Part shown: piece by piece, positions 55,214-63,621 of the stretch
Position numbering within the stretch: position 1 is the stretch's first letter
How the letters are laid out: every line of letters begins with the position of its first letter
Source: Cupriavidus necator N-1
Lineage (GTDB): Bacteria; Pseudomonadota; Gammaproteobacteria; Burkholderiales; Burkholderiaceae
Assembly (NCBI RefSeq): GCF_000219215.1
Contig: NC_015726.1
Location: forward strand, 2,356,001 to 2,420,000
Reading direction: 5' to 3'
DNA: 64,000 nt
Position numbers and translations under genes: made by a program
Notes under the pieces: model-generated
The model's database searches: none
The model's input: only the letters and a program-made list of their open reading frames with translations
Told to the model about the DNA's origin: nothing

Positions 55214-56464
55214 TCACGCCTGCGCCGCGGCGGGCGCGCCCTGCCGGCCCATGCTCAGCATCGACCACGCATAGACCACCAGGCCGCCCAGCGCCAGCAG
55301 CAGGCCCACCCAGCCGGTGGACTCCCAGCCGTAGCCGGCGGCGATGGTCACCCCGCCCAGCCACGCACCGAGCGCATTGGCCATGTTGAAGGCCGAGTGG
55401 TTGAGGGCCGCGGCCAGCGTCTGCGCGTCGCCGGCGACATCCATCAGCCGGATCTGCAAGGCGGGGCCCAGCGCCACCGTGGTGCCCACCAGCAGCACAT
55501 TGATGGCCCCCAGCCAGGGATGCGACGCGGTAAAGGTGAAGGCGCCCAGCACCAGCGCCGCCCACACCAGCACGCCGCCGATGGTCGGCATCAAGGCCTT
55601 GTCGGCCAGCTTCGCGCCGGCAAGGTTGCCCGCCACCGTGCCGATGCCGAACAGGGCCAGCACCACCGGGATACCCGCCGCCGGCATATGCGCCAGCTCC
55701 AGCATGGTCGGCTTGATATAGCTGAACACCGAGAACATGCCGCCAAAGCCGATCGCGCCGATGCCCAGTGTCAGCCACACCTGCTTGTGCTTGAGTGCCG
55801 ACAGCTCGCGCAGCGGGCTGGCACGCCGGTCGGCCGGCACGAACGGCACCCAGCGCCATACCAGCAGCGCCGTCAGCGCGCCGAGGGCACCGACGATCAG
55901 GAAGGCCGAGCGCCAGCCCAGCCAGGTGCCGACCGTGGCCGCGATCGGCACACCTACCAGCGTGGCAATGGTCAGGCCCAGCATCACAAGCCCCACCGCC
56001 TGTGCGCGCCGCTCGCGCGGGACCAGGCTGGCGGCCACCAGCGCCGCCACGCCGAAGTAGGTGCCATGCGGAAAGCCCGTGAGCAGGCGCGCCACCATCA
56101 TCGACAGATAGGAAGGTGCCAGCGCGCTGGCAATATTCCCGGCGGCAAACACCGCCATCAGCGCGATCAGCAGGTTGCGCCGCGGCCAGCGCGCGCCCAG
56201 CACCGCCAGCAGCGGCGCGCCGATGACCACGCCCAGCGCATAGGCGCTGATCAGGTGGCCGGCTTGCGGGATGGAAATGGCGAGGTCGCTGGCGGCATCG
56301 GGCAGCAAACCCATAATGACGAACTCGCCGGTGCCGATGCCGAAGCTGCCGACGCCAAGCGCCAGCAGCGGCAGGCGGCCGGATGATTGGTGATCGCGGG
56401 AAGAAAAGGAAGTGTCTGCGCCGCGGACGGGATCCGCGGCGGAATGTGCATGTGGGGCGGCCAT
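55214..56464 (-). CDS. MFS exporter, DHA1 (AraJ/CmlA-like) family
   Basis: The 416-residue protein has 12 predicted helices. The first is LLALGVGSFGIGTGEFVIMGLLPDAASDLAISIPQAG, a typical DHA1 start; motif A appears as GAPLLAVLGARWPRRNLL. It should export sugars, drugs or metabolites by proton antiport. The ATG at 56464 gives the normal length; the upstream frame is not coding-like. No regulator is adjacent, and the substrate is unknown. Confidence 0.88.
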   Translation of the reverse strand: MAAPHAHSAADPVRGADTSFSSRDHQSSGRLPLLALGVGSFGIGTGEFVIMGLLPDAASDLAISIPQAGHLISAYALGVVIGAPLLAVLGARWPRRNLLIALMAVFAAGNIASALAPSYLSMMVARLLTGFPHGTYFGVAALVAASLVPRERRAQAVGLVMLGLTIATLVGVPIAATVGTWLGWRSAFLIVGALGALTALLVWRWVPFVPADRRASPLRELSALKHKQVWLTLGIGAIGFGGMFSVFSYIKPTMLELAHMPAAGIPVVLALFGIGTVAGNLAGAKLADKALMPTIGGVLVWAALVLGAFTFTASHPWLGAINVLLVGTTVALGPALQIRLMDVAGDAQTLAAALNHSAFNMANALGAWLGGVTIAAGYGWESTGWVGLLLALGGLVVYAWSMLSMGRQGAPAAAQA

Positions 56465-56630
56465 GTACAGGATTGCAGGATGTTCAACAAAATGCCGCCC
56501 GCTGACGGGCGAGGTCAGTGCCCTCGCCTCTGATCGATCCAGCGTGCTCCTGTGCGGCGCGCAGGCTGTATTGTGCGGCAAAACCGCAAATCTTGCCCGC
56601 ACCGGCCTGACTGGCCGGCGTTGCGTTGGC

Positions 56631-56801
56631 TTACCTGGTCACGTGGACCAGCCGGTGCCACCAGTACCGAAGCGAATGCTTCGCGATGCCGAACACCGGC
56701 TTGTGGTGGATGCCCACCCGGATGATGTAGCCGTAGACCCCGACCAACACGGCCAGGAACACAAGGGACCAGATGATCCCTGCGCTGTCAGTCTCAGTCA
56801 T
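56631..56801 (-). CDS. Small single-pass membrane protein (56 aa)
   Basis: Translates as 56 residues: a short polar start (MTETDSAG), one membrane helix (IIWSLVFLAVLVGVYGYIIRVGI) and a basic tail with several His and Arg (HHKPVFGIAKHSLRYWWHRL). Its ATG overlaps the stop of the upstream 44-residue gene as AAATGA, so it is translationally coupled. The organisation and hydrophobic pattern support a real gene; the family is not recognised. Confidence 0.65.
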   Translation of the reverse strand: MTETDSAGIIWSLVFLAVLVGVYGYIIRVGIHHKPVFGIAKHSLRYWWHRLVHVTR

Positions 56802-56932
56802 TTCTTCTTCTTGGCGACCTCATCGTGTCCGCGAAACTGGACCGTGCTGAAGGGTGAGGCCGGCACCGATGGCTTCTTCGGTTGCTTGGGTTTCTTGGCT
56901 TCGCGGCTGCTGCGTAGTTGACTCTTGGCCAT
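56798..56932 (-). CDS. Small basic protein (44 aa)
   Basis: 44 residues, begins MAKSQLRSSREAKKPKQPKK, has a short middle (PSVPASPFSTVQFRGHDEVA) and ends in four Lys. It is very basic and likely disordered, perhaps nucleic-acid-binding. GGAG lies just before the ATG at 56932. A longer frame from 57031 exists but has no comparable site. It is coupled to the membrane protein gene that follows. Confidence 0.6.
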   Translation of the reverse strand: MAKSQLRSSREAKKPKQPKKPSVPASPFSTVQFRGHDEVAKKKK

Positions 56933-57159
56933 GATGGGCTCCTGAATGGCTTGCCTGGAGATAATGGCAACCCCAGCATACGCGCTAAATCGCCGGCAAA
57001 AGAAATATCTTTCGCCAAGAACGCGGGTCATGCGCTGCAGCAGCCAGCGCAGACAGATGCCCGGCTGGCGGGAAACGGGTGCATACTAGGGCTGGCAGCA
57101 CCGGCTGGCGCCAGCAAGCCCAACATGCACGGCGTACCGTGACCGGACAGGAGTCTGCA

Positions 57160-57411
57160 ATGGCACTGAACTTTCCCAATCCCAGCCGCAGCTACGATGC
57201 GGCGCGGCACTGCGTTTGTTTCTGGGGCTATGACAACGCGCGCGAAGTGGCATTCCAGGTCACTGACGACATTCTTCTGCGCCTGAGCCACCAGGGTACC
57301 GCGGAAGAATCCGCCCTTCTCGCCACATTCGACCATCATCGGGACCAGATCCTGCAATTGGCCAGGGACCTGTACAACCCCGGGGAACGTACCACCTACA
57401 CGATTTCCTGA
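57160..57411 (+). CDS. DUF1488-like small protein
   Basis: 83 residues starting MALNFPNPSRSYDAARHCVCFWGYDNAREVAFQV, the pattern I know from DUF1488 proteins of Burkholderiales. The rest is helical (ILLRLSHQGTAEESALLATFDHHRDQILQLARDLY). Function unknown. GGAGTCTGCA precedes the ATG. It is divergent from the small basic protein gene. Confidence 0.8.
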   Translation: MALNFPNPSRSYDAARHCVCFWGYDNAREVAFQVTDDILLRLSHQGTAEESALLATFDHHRDQILQLARDLYNPGERTTYTIS

Positions 57412-57422
57412 CTGGAAAACGC

Positions 57423-57468
57423 AGCGCGGCGATGGGGCCAGGCCTGTGCCTGCCCCCCCCGCCGCGCT
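57423..57468. terminator. GC-rich hairpin between convergent genes
   Basis: AGCGCGGCG pairs with CGCCGCGCT; the G-run and C-run inside can extend the stem. It lies between the DUF1488-like and EF-hand gene ends; no T-tract. Confidence 0.4.
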
Positions 57469-57499
57469 ACGTTGTCCTGCCCGCTATGCTTGCGCCCGA

Positions 57500-57826
57500 T
57501 CAGTTCAACCCGCCCGGATTCTGGGCGGTGTTGCGTTGCTTCGTCTTGGCCGCCCAGAACGCGCCAATCTGCCTCTCGGTCACCTCGCCCTTCTTCTTGG
57601 CGTCGATCTGGTCAAACTGTTTGTACACCTCCGGCATACCCGCCTGCGCCTCCTCACGGGTCAGCTTGCCATCGTGATTGGCGTCCGCAGCCTTGAACTT
57701 CTCCGAGAACTTCGCCTTGGCTTCCTTGGCATTCATCGGCGGCTGCTGTTGCTGCGCACCAATGGTTCCGGAGGCGAGGCAAGCCGCCAGCGCCAGGCTG
57801 GCAATCGAAAGCTGTCGCGCAATCAT
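57500..57826 (-). CDS. Periplasmic EF-hand protein
   Basis: The 108-residue protein has a signal peptide (SIASLALAACLASGTIGAQ) and one canonical EF-hand loop (DANHDGKLTREE, around residue 48). A second, weaker loop is DQIDAKKKGEVTERQ. It probably binds Ca2+ in the periplasm. Start ATG 57826; the upstream extension lacks a signal-like order. Stands alone between convergent and divergent neighbours; role unknown. Confidence 0.82.
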   Translation of the reverse strand: MIARQLSIASLALAACLASGTIGAQQQQPPMNAKEAKAKFSEKFKAADANHDGKLTREEAQAGMPEVYKQFDQIDAKKKGEVTERQIGAFWAAKTKQRNTAQNPGGLN

Positions 57827-58070
57827 CTGAGTCTCCCTGGATAGTTGGATGGCGAGTGCAGCCAGCCTGATGGTCGTCCGCAACGGGCCAGTTTTCGCAG
57901 ACGTCGGGATACAGCGATTGCCCGAACCCCGCCCGAGATCATCGTCGGCTTTCAGAGATTAGGGAATTCAGAAATTTCGGCATCCGATATTAAAACCCTC
58001 CCAGGAATGTGACGTGTGCCGCGGCGCGACATCTCCCGTGGCCGAGCTGATGCCTACAACACCTCCACTC

Positions 58071-58520
58071 CTATGGCCCTTCGTCCTGCCGCAGCCTGGC
58101 CAGGTTGTGCTTGATCACGTCAAGCACCGCCGCGGTCATCACCGAAGTGGAGACGCCGAACATCAGGATGCCGTTGGCCGCCTCGAGCGGCCCCAGCAGG
58201 CGCCGGGGTTCGGACATGACGATATCGCCATAGCCCAGGGTGGCGAAATTCACGCCAGAGTGATACAGCGCGGTGGCGTAATCGTTGAACTCGCCCAGCA
58301 GCATGAACAGGACTGCCCAGATTGCCATCTGCACGAAATTGCCGAGCAACGTCAGCATCATCACGACCGACAACAATAGGATCTCCTGCCACAGCGATTC
58401 TCGGGCTTGCCGCGCATGCCTGAAGCGCACGTAGTAGCGCAGGCAGATAGCGACGAAGACCGCCTGCAGCAGCAGGCAGAGCAGCATCACGGGAAGGCCG
58501 ATCAGCAGGTTGCTCAGCAC
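58071..58520 (-). CDS. Two-TM potassium-channel-like protein
   Basis: 149 residues starting from GTG at 58520, with AGAGG six bases upstream and 11 nt after the preceding gene. Hydrophobic segments lie at about residues 6-28, 46-76 and 108-130. The K+-selectivity filter is TLGYGD (residues 94-99), followed by the inner helix. There is no cytoplasmic RCK domain. As last gene of a five-gene envelope transport operon it could adjust membrane potential or ion flow during export (inference). Confidence 0.82.
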   Translation of the reverse strand: MLSNLLIGLPVMLLCLLLQAVFVAICLRYYVRFRHARQARESLWQEILLLSVVMMLTLLGNFVQMAIWAVLFMLLGEFNDYATALYHSGVNFATLGYGDIVMSEPRRLLGPLEAANGILMFGVSTSVMTAAVLDVIKHNLARLRQDEGP

Positions 58521-58531
58521 GACCGGCCTCT

Positions 58532-59581
58532 TTAGCGGGCGTGCCGTCGTGCGCTGCGCGGCTGGTCGAGCAGCTCGATCATCAGCCAGGCATACAGCGT
58601 GACGCCGATAAACAGGCCCATGCGCACGGCGAAGGCGGTATAGACATCCTTCCCGGCCGCGCTGTCCTGCACCGACTGGCCCAGCAGGATGATCAGCGTC
58701 ACGAGAGTGTTCACCCAGAAGCCTGGCGGGTACCCCGACGGGCTGAGACCATACAGCTTGCGCGTCACCAGCAGGCCGAACAGCAGCATCCACAGGAAGT
58801 ACATCCACAAATGCACGAACAGGCTGAGCGCGCACCAGAACAGGATGGCCAGCACGCCGCCGAACAAGGTCGAGCCAAGCAGTTCGCGCCCGGCGCCGCG
58901 TGCCGTGGTGGTGCAGCTTTGCCGGCCAAGGGTGACCGCTTTCATGATGATCGGGATGTACGCGGCCGGGTCGTTCAGCGCCAGCAGGAAGGCCGGCATC
59001 ACCACCAGCGCAGCGCGCAGCGCAATCCAGGCGGCCTGGTCATCCGGAAGGGCCTTGGCCGCGGGCGGCGCCTGCGCGCCGGCCGGTTCGGGAAACAGCC
59101 AGTGGCCAAGTGCCAGCACCACGACCGCGACGAGCAGTCCCTTGACCAGGGCACCGATGACCGTGACCGCCAGACCGAAATCGAAGGTGCCCGCCGCCGA
59201 GATCATGGTCAGGCCAATCACCAGGAAGGTCGAGACCAGGTTGTTGCCGCCGCGCAGTCCGTAGCGAAACGCGAGGAACAGGCACAGGCCGATCATCAAC
59301 ACGCCGCTGACCGGGTAGTAGCGCAGCAAGGGGATCAGCAGCAGGCCGGTGCCAGTAGTCAGCATCACGACCAGCACCAGGCCCAGCCCGGCCTTGGCTG
59401 ACATCGGCTGGTTGACGCTGGCCAGCAGGAACACGCCGAGCACCGGCGCGAGCATGGGGACCGGCAGGCCCAGGCCGAAGCTGGCCGCCAGGCACAGCGC
59501 GGTGCCGCACGCCACGCGCAGCGAACGCTGGGCGCGTGGTTCGCGCGCGGGCAACGGCAGCGCCGGGCGGTCAGTAGACAT
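58532..59581 (-). CDS. DUF2955/FUSC-like inner-membrane protein
   Basis: The 349-residue protein has about ten helices in two repeats. Repeat 1 includes ACGTALCLAASFGLGLPVPMLAPVLGVFLLASVNQP, and a second block starts at about residue 185. The pattern matches the DUF2955 members of the aromatic-acid exporter/FUSC superfamily, which pair with a HlyD-type adaptor, as AaeB does with AaeA. It overlaps the HlyD gene by 11 nt. Substrate unknown. Confidence 0.8.
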   Translation of the reverse strand: MSTDRPALPLPAREPRAQRSLRVACGTALCLAASFGLGLPVPMLAPVLGVFLLASVNQPMSAKAGLGLVLVVMLTTGTGLLLIPLLRYYPVSGVLMIGLCLFLAFRYGLRGGNNLVSTFLVIGLTMISAAGTFDFGLAVTVIGALVKGLLVAVVVLALGHWLFPEPAGAQAPPAAKALPDDQAAWIALRAALVVMPAFLLALNDPAAYIPIIMKAVTLGRQSCTTTARGAGRELLGSTLFGGVLAILFWCALSLFVHLWMYFLWMLLFGLLVTRKLYGLSPSGYPPGFWVNTLVTLIILLGQSVQDSAAGKDVYTAFAVRMGLFIGVTLYAWLMIELLDQPRSARRHAR

Positions 59582-60698
59582 AGGAAAGCCAGCTCATCAG
59601 GTACAGGAATACGCGGCCGAGCGGATTGAGCGGGTTGCCCTGGGTGGGAAACGCCATGACCTCGGCCTGCCCGCCCACGCGAATACCGCGCATCGAGGCG
59701 AGTTCGCCATGGGCAAGCTCGACCACCACCGGGAAGCGTTGCGCCGGACGCAGCCAGTCCCGGCTGTTCTGCACCGTCGGCAAGCTGCCCGGCGGCGTGC
59801 TCGGGCCGACGTTGACGCCATAGCCGACACTGCGCACACGACCTTCGAAGATCCTGCCCGGCAGCGCATCCAGCACGATGGCAACCGGCGTGCCGGGCTC
59901 GACACGGCCCAGGTTGTTCTCGGTCATCTCCGCGCTGATCCACAGATCGTGGATCGCGATCAGCGTCATGACCGGGTTGCCGGCCGCGGCAAACTGGCCG
60001 GCATCGGTGCGCAGGTCGGTGACCAGCCCGGCGGCGCGCGCCCGCACCTGCGTATTGGCAAGATCCAGTGCGGCCTTTTCCAGGGCCGTGGCGGCGCTGC
60101 GCAGCTTGGCGTTCTCTTCCTCGCTGCCCCCCTGCTGTTCGCGCGCACGCTGGACCTCGGCCTTGGCGGCGGCGACCTGGCTGACAGCCTGCTCGAGGCT
60201 GGCCCGCGCCACCTCCAGACGGCGCAGGGAAATGGTGCCGGGGTCATCGCTGTACAGGCGCTCCAGACGGCTGCTGTCCTGGCGCGCCTTGAGTTCGTTG
60301 GCGCGTGCTGCGCGCAGCGATGCCTGCGCCGATTCGATGCCCGCGGTGCTGGCGCCGATCTGCCGGCGTGTCGACTCCAGATCGGCGCGGGCGCGGTCCA
60401 CGGCGATCTTGTAGTGCTGGGGATCCACCTCGAACAGGACAGTGCCTGCCGCAACGTCCTGGTTGTTGCGCACATGCACCTTGGTCACGCGCCCGGACAC
60501 TTCCGCCGCGACCGGCACCACGAAGGCCTGTACCCGCGCCTGTTGCGTGTACGGGGTCAGGCGGTCGGCCAGCAGGTACCAGACCAGGCTGATGACGATC
60601 AGCAGGATCACCCAGCGCACGCCCTTCCTTGCCGGGTCGGCGGCGGGCGGCGGTGCGCCGGGCGCTGGGGCTGCGGGGGGTTGCGGGGCGTCGCTCAT
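59571..60698 (-). CDS. HlyD-family membrane fusion (adaptor) protein
   Basis: The 375-residue protein has an N-terminal membrane anchor (GVRWVILLIVISLVWYLLADRL, about residues 26-47), then the biotinyl-lipoyl-like half (YTQQARVQAFVVPVAAEVSGRVTKVHVRNNQDVAAGTVLFEVD). A long helical hairpin, about residues 90-195 (coiled coil), and the second half and beta-barrel follow (ANTQVRARAAGLVTDLRTDAGQFAA). It links the DUF2955 pump to the NodT-like outer-membrane channel. It is 20 nt after the latter gene. Confidence 0.92.
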   Translation of the reverse strand: MSDAPQPPAAPAPGAPPPAADPARKGVRWVILLIVISLVWYLLADRLTPYTQQARVQAFVVPVAAEVSGRVTKVHVRNNQDVAAGTVLFEVDPQHYKIAVDRARADLESTRRQIGASTAGIESAQASLRAARANELKARQDSSRLERLYSDDPGTISLRRLEVARASLEQAVSQVAAAKAEVQRAREQQGGSEEENAKLRSAATALEKAALDLANTQVRARAAGLVTDLRTDAGQFAAAGNPVMTLIAIHDLWISAEMTENNLGRVEPGTPVAIVLDALPGRIFEGRVRSVGYGVNVGPSTPPGSLPTVQNSRDWLRPAQRFPVVVELAHGELASMRGIRVGGQAEVMAFPTQGNPLNPLGRVFLYLMSWLSYVY

Positions 60699-60718
60699 CG
60701 GCTCTCGTTCACGGAGAT

Positions 60719-62263
60719 CTACCTCTGCTTCACAGGGAGGCTGGCACCGGCGGACGGCGGGCCTGGCTCATCCAGCAGCGTCCCCCAGTCGGTGCGTTGC
60801 TGCATCTGCTGACGGGTGGCCGGATCCACCAGTGGCTGCTCGCTGTGCCAGCCGCCGCCAAGCGCCTTGTACAAGGCGATCAGGTTGCTGACGGCATTGC
60901 TGCGGTTGACCAGGTAGGTGTCCTGCTGGGTGGCCAGCGCACGCTGGGAATCCAGTACGCGCTGGAAGTCCGAGTAGCCTTCGCGGTAGAGCGCGTTGGC
61001 CAGCGTCAGCGAACGCCTGGCGGCCAGCGCAGTGTCGCGCAGGATCTGCTCGCGTTCCAGCGCCTTGATCAGCGCACTGGCGGCATCGTCGGCCTCGCGC
61101 GCGGCCTGCCGCACGGCATCCTGGTAGGCGACGATCAGCTGCTGCAGGCGGGCGTCCTGCACGCGCACGGTGTTCTTGATGCGGCCGTAGTCGAACACGT
61201 TCCAGCGCAGGCTGGGGCCGCCGATCAGGGCCAGGCTGTTGGGCGTGCCGGCCAGCGTGCTGGCGGACCAGACAATGCTGCCCAGCAGCGTCAGCGACGG
61301 ATAGAGATCGGCTTCGGCCACGCCGATCAGCGCCGATTGCGCGGCAATCTGCAGCTCGGCGGCGCGGATATCCGGACGGCGCAACAGCAGGCTGGCGGGC
61401 ACGTCCTGCAGTACCGCGCGATCGATCAGTGGAATCACCCCTTCCTTGCCTGCCAGCTCCGGCAGTTCCGGCAACGGGCCCGGCGGGCGGCCTATCAGCA
61501 CCGCCAGGGCATTGCGGGTGCGCATGATCTGGCTTTCAAATTCAGGGATGCTGCTCAGGGTGCCCAGGTACTGCGTCTTCGCTTGCTGCAGGTCGAGCTC
61601 GTCGGTCTCGCCGCTCTTGAACAGCCGCTCGGTGATTTCAAGGCTGCGCTTTTGCAGCGCCGCGTTTTCGCGGGCGATGCGCAGCCGTGCCTCGGCCGTG
61701 CGCAGCGCAAAGTAGGTGTCAGCCACCTGGGCACGCAGCAGCACCAGCACATCGTCGCGGTTGGCGCGGGCGGCAAAATAGGCTGCATCGGCGGATTCGA
61801 TGGCGCGGCTGAAGCGGCCCCAGAAATCAAGTTCCCAGCCGATGTCGAAGCCCGCGCTGTATTGCCAGAAGCGGCTATTCTGCGGGTTGAGGCCACCGGC
61901 CTGCCGGCGATCCGTGTACAGGGCATCGGCACTGGCCTGCTGCAGTTGCGGGAAGCGCCCGCTCTGGGCAATGCCCAGTTGGGCGCGCGCTTCCATCACG
62001 CGCAGGCCGGCAATCCGCAGGCTGGCATTGTGCGCGTCGGCTTCGGCGATCAGGCGTTCGAGGGTCGGGTCGGCAAAGACCTGCCACCACTCGCGGATGT
62101 CGGGCTGGGCCCGCTGCCCGGTCGCCTGCTCAAGCGCCGGGCTGTGCCACTGCTGCATCCAGGGTTCATGCTGCGACTGGAAATCCGGCCCCAGGCGCGC
62201 GCAGCCGCCAAGGCAGCAGGCGCCGGCCAGCAATGCGCGCAACGGAGGATTCCAGCGCGACAT
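60719..62263 (-). CDS. Outer-membrane efflux lipoprotein, NodT/OprM family
   Basis: The 514-residue protein has a lipoprotein signal (LLAGACCLGGC, Cys about residue 20). Two OEP repeats follow: REWWQVFADPTLERLIAEADAHNASLRIAGLRV in the first and the helical blocks around 'RRPDIRAAELQIAAQSALIGVAEADLYPSLTLLGSI' in the second. This is the trimeric TolC-like channel of the export system. Start 62263 is 17 nt after the AI-2E-type gene; the longer frame that runs into that gene is rejected. Confidence 0.94.
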   Translation of the reverse strand: MSRWNPPLRALLAGACCLGGCARLGPDFQSQHEPWMQQWHSPALEQATGQRAQPDIREWWQVFADPTLERLIAEADAHNASLRIAGLRVMEARAQLGIAQSGRFPQLQQASADALYTDRRQAGGLNPQNSRFWQYSAGFDIGWELDFWGRFSRAIESADAAYFAARANRDDVLVLLRAQVADTYFALRTAEARLRIARENAALQKRSLEITERLFKSGETDELDLQQAKTQYLGTLSSIPEFESQIMRTRNALAVLIGRPPGPLPELPELAGKEGVIPLIDRAVLQDVPASLLLRRPDIRAAELQIAAQSALIGVAEADLYPSLTLLGSIVWSASTLAGTPNSLALIGGPSLRWNVFDYGRIKNTVRVQDARLQQLIVAYQDAVRQAAREADDAASALIKALEREQILRDTALAARRSLTLANALYREGYSDFQRVLDSQRALATQQDTYLVNRSNAVSNLIALYKALGGGWHSEQPLVDPATRQQMQQRTDWGTLLDEPGPPSAGASLPVKQR

Positions 62264-62280
62264 GGGCGGCCCGGACCACT

Positions 62281-63384
62281 TCAGGTCTGTTGCTGGTTGC
62301 CGGGATCCGCGTGCGGCGGCGGGTCTTCCACCCATTGCCAGAACAGCTGATACCCGACCGCGAGCACCACCGGGCCGATGAACAGGCCGATCACGCCGCC
62401 GGTCACCATGCCGCCCAGGGCACCGATCAGCACCACCGGCATCGGCACATCGACGCCACGCCCGAGCAGCAGTGGCTTGAGCACGTTGTCGGCCAGTCCT
62501 GCTACGAAGACATAGATGGCGAAGACAATAGTGGCAACGCTGGCACCTTCCGTGGCAAAGACATAGATGATCACTGGCACGGTGATCAGCGTGGCCGGCA
62601 ACTGCGCGATGCCCAGCAGCAGCACGGCCATGGCCAGCACGCCCGCGGCAGGAACCCCCTTGATCACAAAGCCTATGCCGATCAGCAGCATTTGGATGAA
62701 GGCAATGCCGACCACCCCCTGCGCCACCGCGCGGATGGTCGCCGTGCATAGCGTGGCGATGCGCGGGCCCCTCTCCGGGCCGAAAATGCGCGAGGCAATC
62801 TGCACGGCGCTACGGTTGCCGGCCTCGCCGTAGGCCATGAAGATGCCCCCGATAATCAGCGCGAAGACGAAGATCAGCAGCCCCTTGCCGATGCCGGCGG
62901 CTGCGGCCAGCACGGCCAGGCTGATTTCCTTGATCTGAGGCGCCAGCGTCTGCACCAAGCTGGCCAGGTCCGAGGCGGCATGCAGCCAGAGGTCATACAG
63001 GCGCTGGCCAACCAGCGGCCAGCTGGCGACCGACTCATGCGGTGGCGGAATATGAATGCCTTCGCTCTTGACGATGGCGATCGCATTCTCCATCGAATCG
63101 ACCATGGCGGCACCCAGCAGGTAGGCTGGCAGCGCAATGATGGCGATGGCGGCCAGCACGATCAGCGTGGCGGCGCGGCCGTCCTTGTTGCCCAGCCTGC
63201 GCCTGAGCCTGACCTGCAGCGGGTAGATGGTCACCGCCAGGATCACGGACCAGACAATGAGATCGAGGAAGGGGCGGAATATCTGGAAGCAGAAGATTGC
63301 CAGCACCGCGATCAGCCCGGCACGGATCAGCACATCGAGTAGTCCGCGGGACAGCGCTCTCTCTGAAGTGGGCGTGGGCAACAT
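62281..63384 (-). CDS. AI-2E family (PerM-like) transporter
   Basis: The 367-residue inner-membrane protein has about 7-8 helices. Typical family segments are IFRPFLDLIVWSVILAVTIYPLQVRLRRRLG near the start and the C-terminal IGALGGMVTGGVIGLFIGPVVLAVGYQLFWQWV. The family exports or takes up small molecules, including AI-2 in some members; some act as H+/Na+ exchangers. First gene of the five-gene operon, with GGGAGA before the ATG. Confidence 0.9.
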   Translation of the reverse strand: MLPTPTSERALSRGLLDVLIRAGLIAVLAIFCFQIFRPFLDLIVWSVILAVTIYPLQVRLRRRLGNKDGRAATLIVLAAIAIIALPAYLLGAAMVDSMENAIAIVKSEGIHIPPPHESVASWPLVGQRLYDLWLHAASDLASLVQTLAPQIKEISLAVLAAAAGIGKGLLIFVFALIIGGIFMAYGEAGNRSAVQIASRIFGPERGPRIATLCTATIRAVAQGVVGIAFIQMLLIGIGFVIKGVPAAGVLAMAVLLLGIAQLPATLITVPVIIYVFATEGASVATIVFAIYVFVAGLADNVLKPLLLGRGVDVPMPVVLIGALGGMVTGGVIGLFIGPVVLAVGYQLFWQWVEDPPPHADPGNQQQT

Positions 63385-63621
63385 CGCTGGTCTCCCTGCA
63401 GATCACCGCAAAAGTACCGGATCGGCAACCTCATCGCCGCGCATTCGCCAAGCCAGGTTACGTACCGATCTCTTGGACAGGTGAAATCCAGTCTAGACGA
63501 GTGACGGGGCCGGGACAACCTCAAAACGTACGCCTATCGCTACATTGGCCGTCTAGTATTGGGGGAGTTGCAGGGCGCCGCCCCCCGGTCTGGTTCGTCC
63601 TGCATTCGCCGCGGAGGACCT

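Noticed and set aside
60719..62749. Extended 676-codon frame for the outer-membrane lipoprotein
   Set aside because: The extension lies inside the AI-2E transporter gene; the signal peptide begins at 62263.
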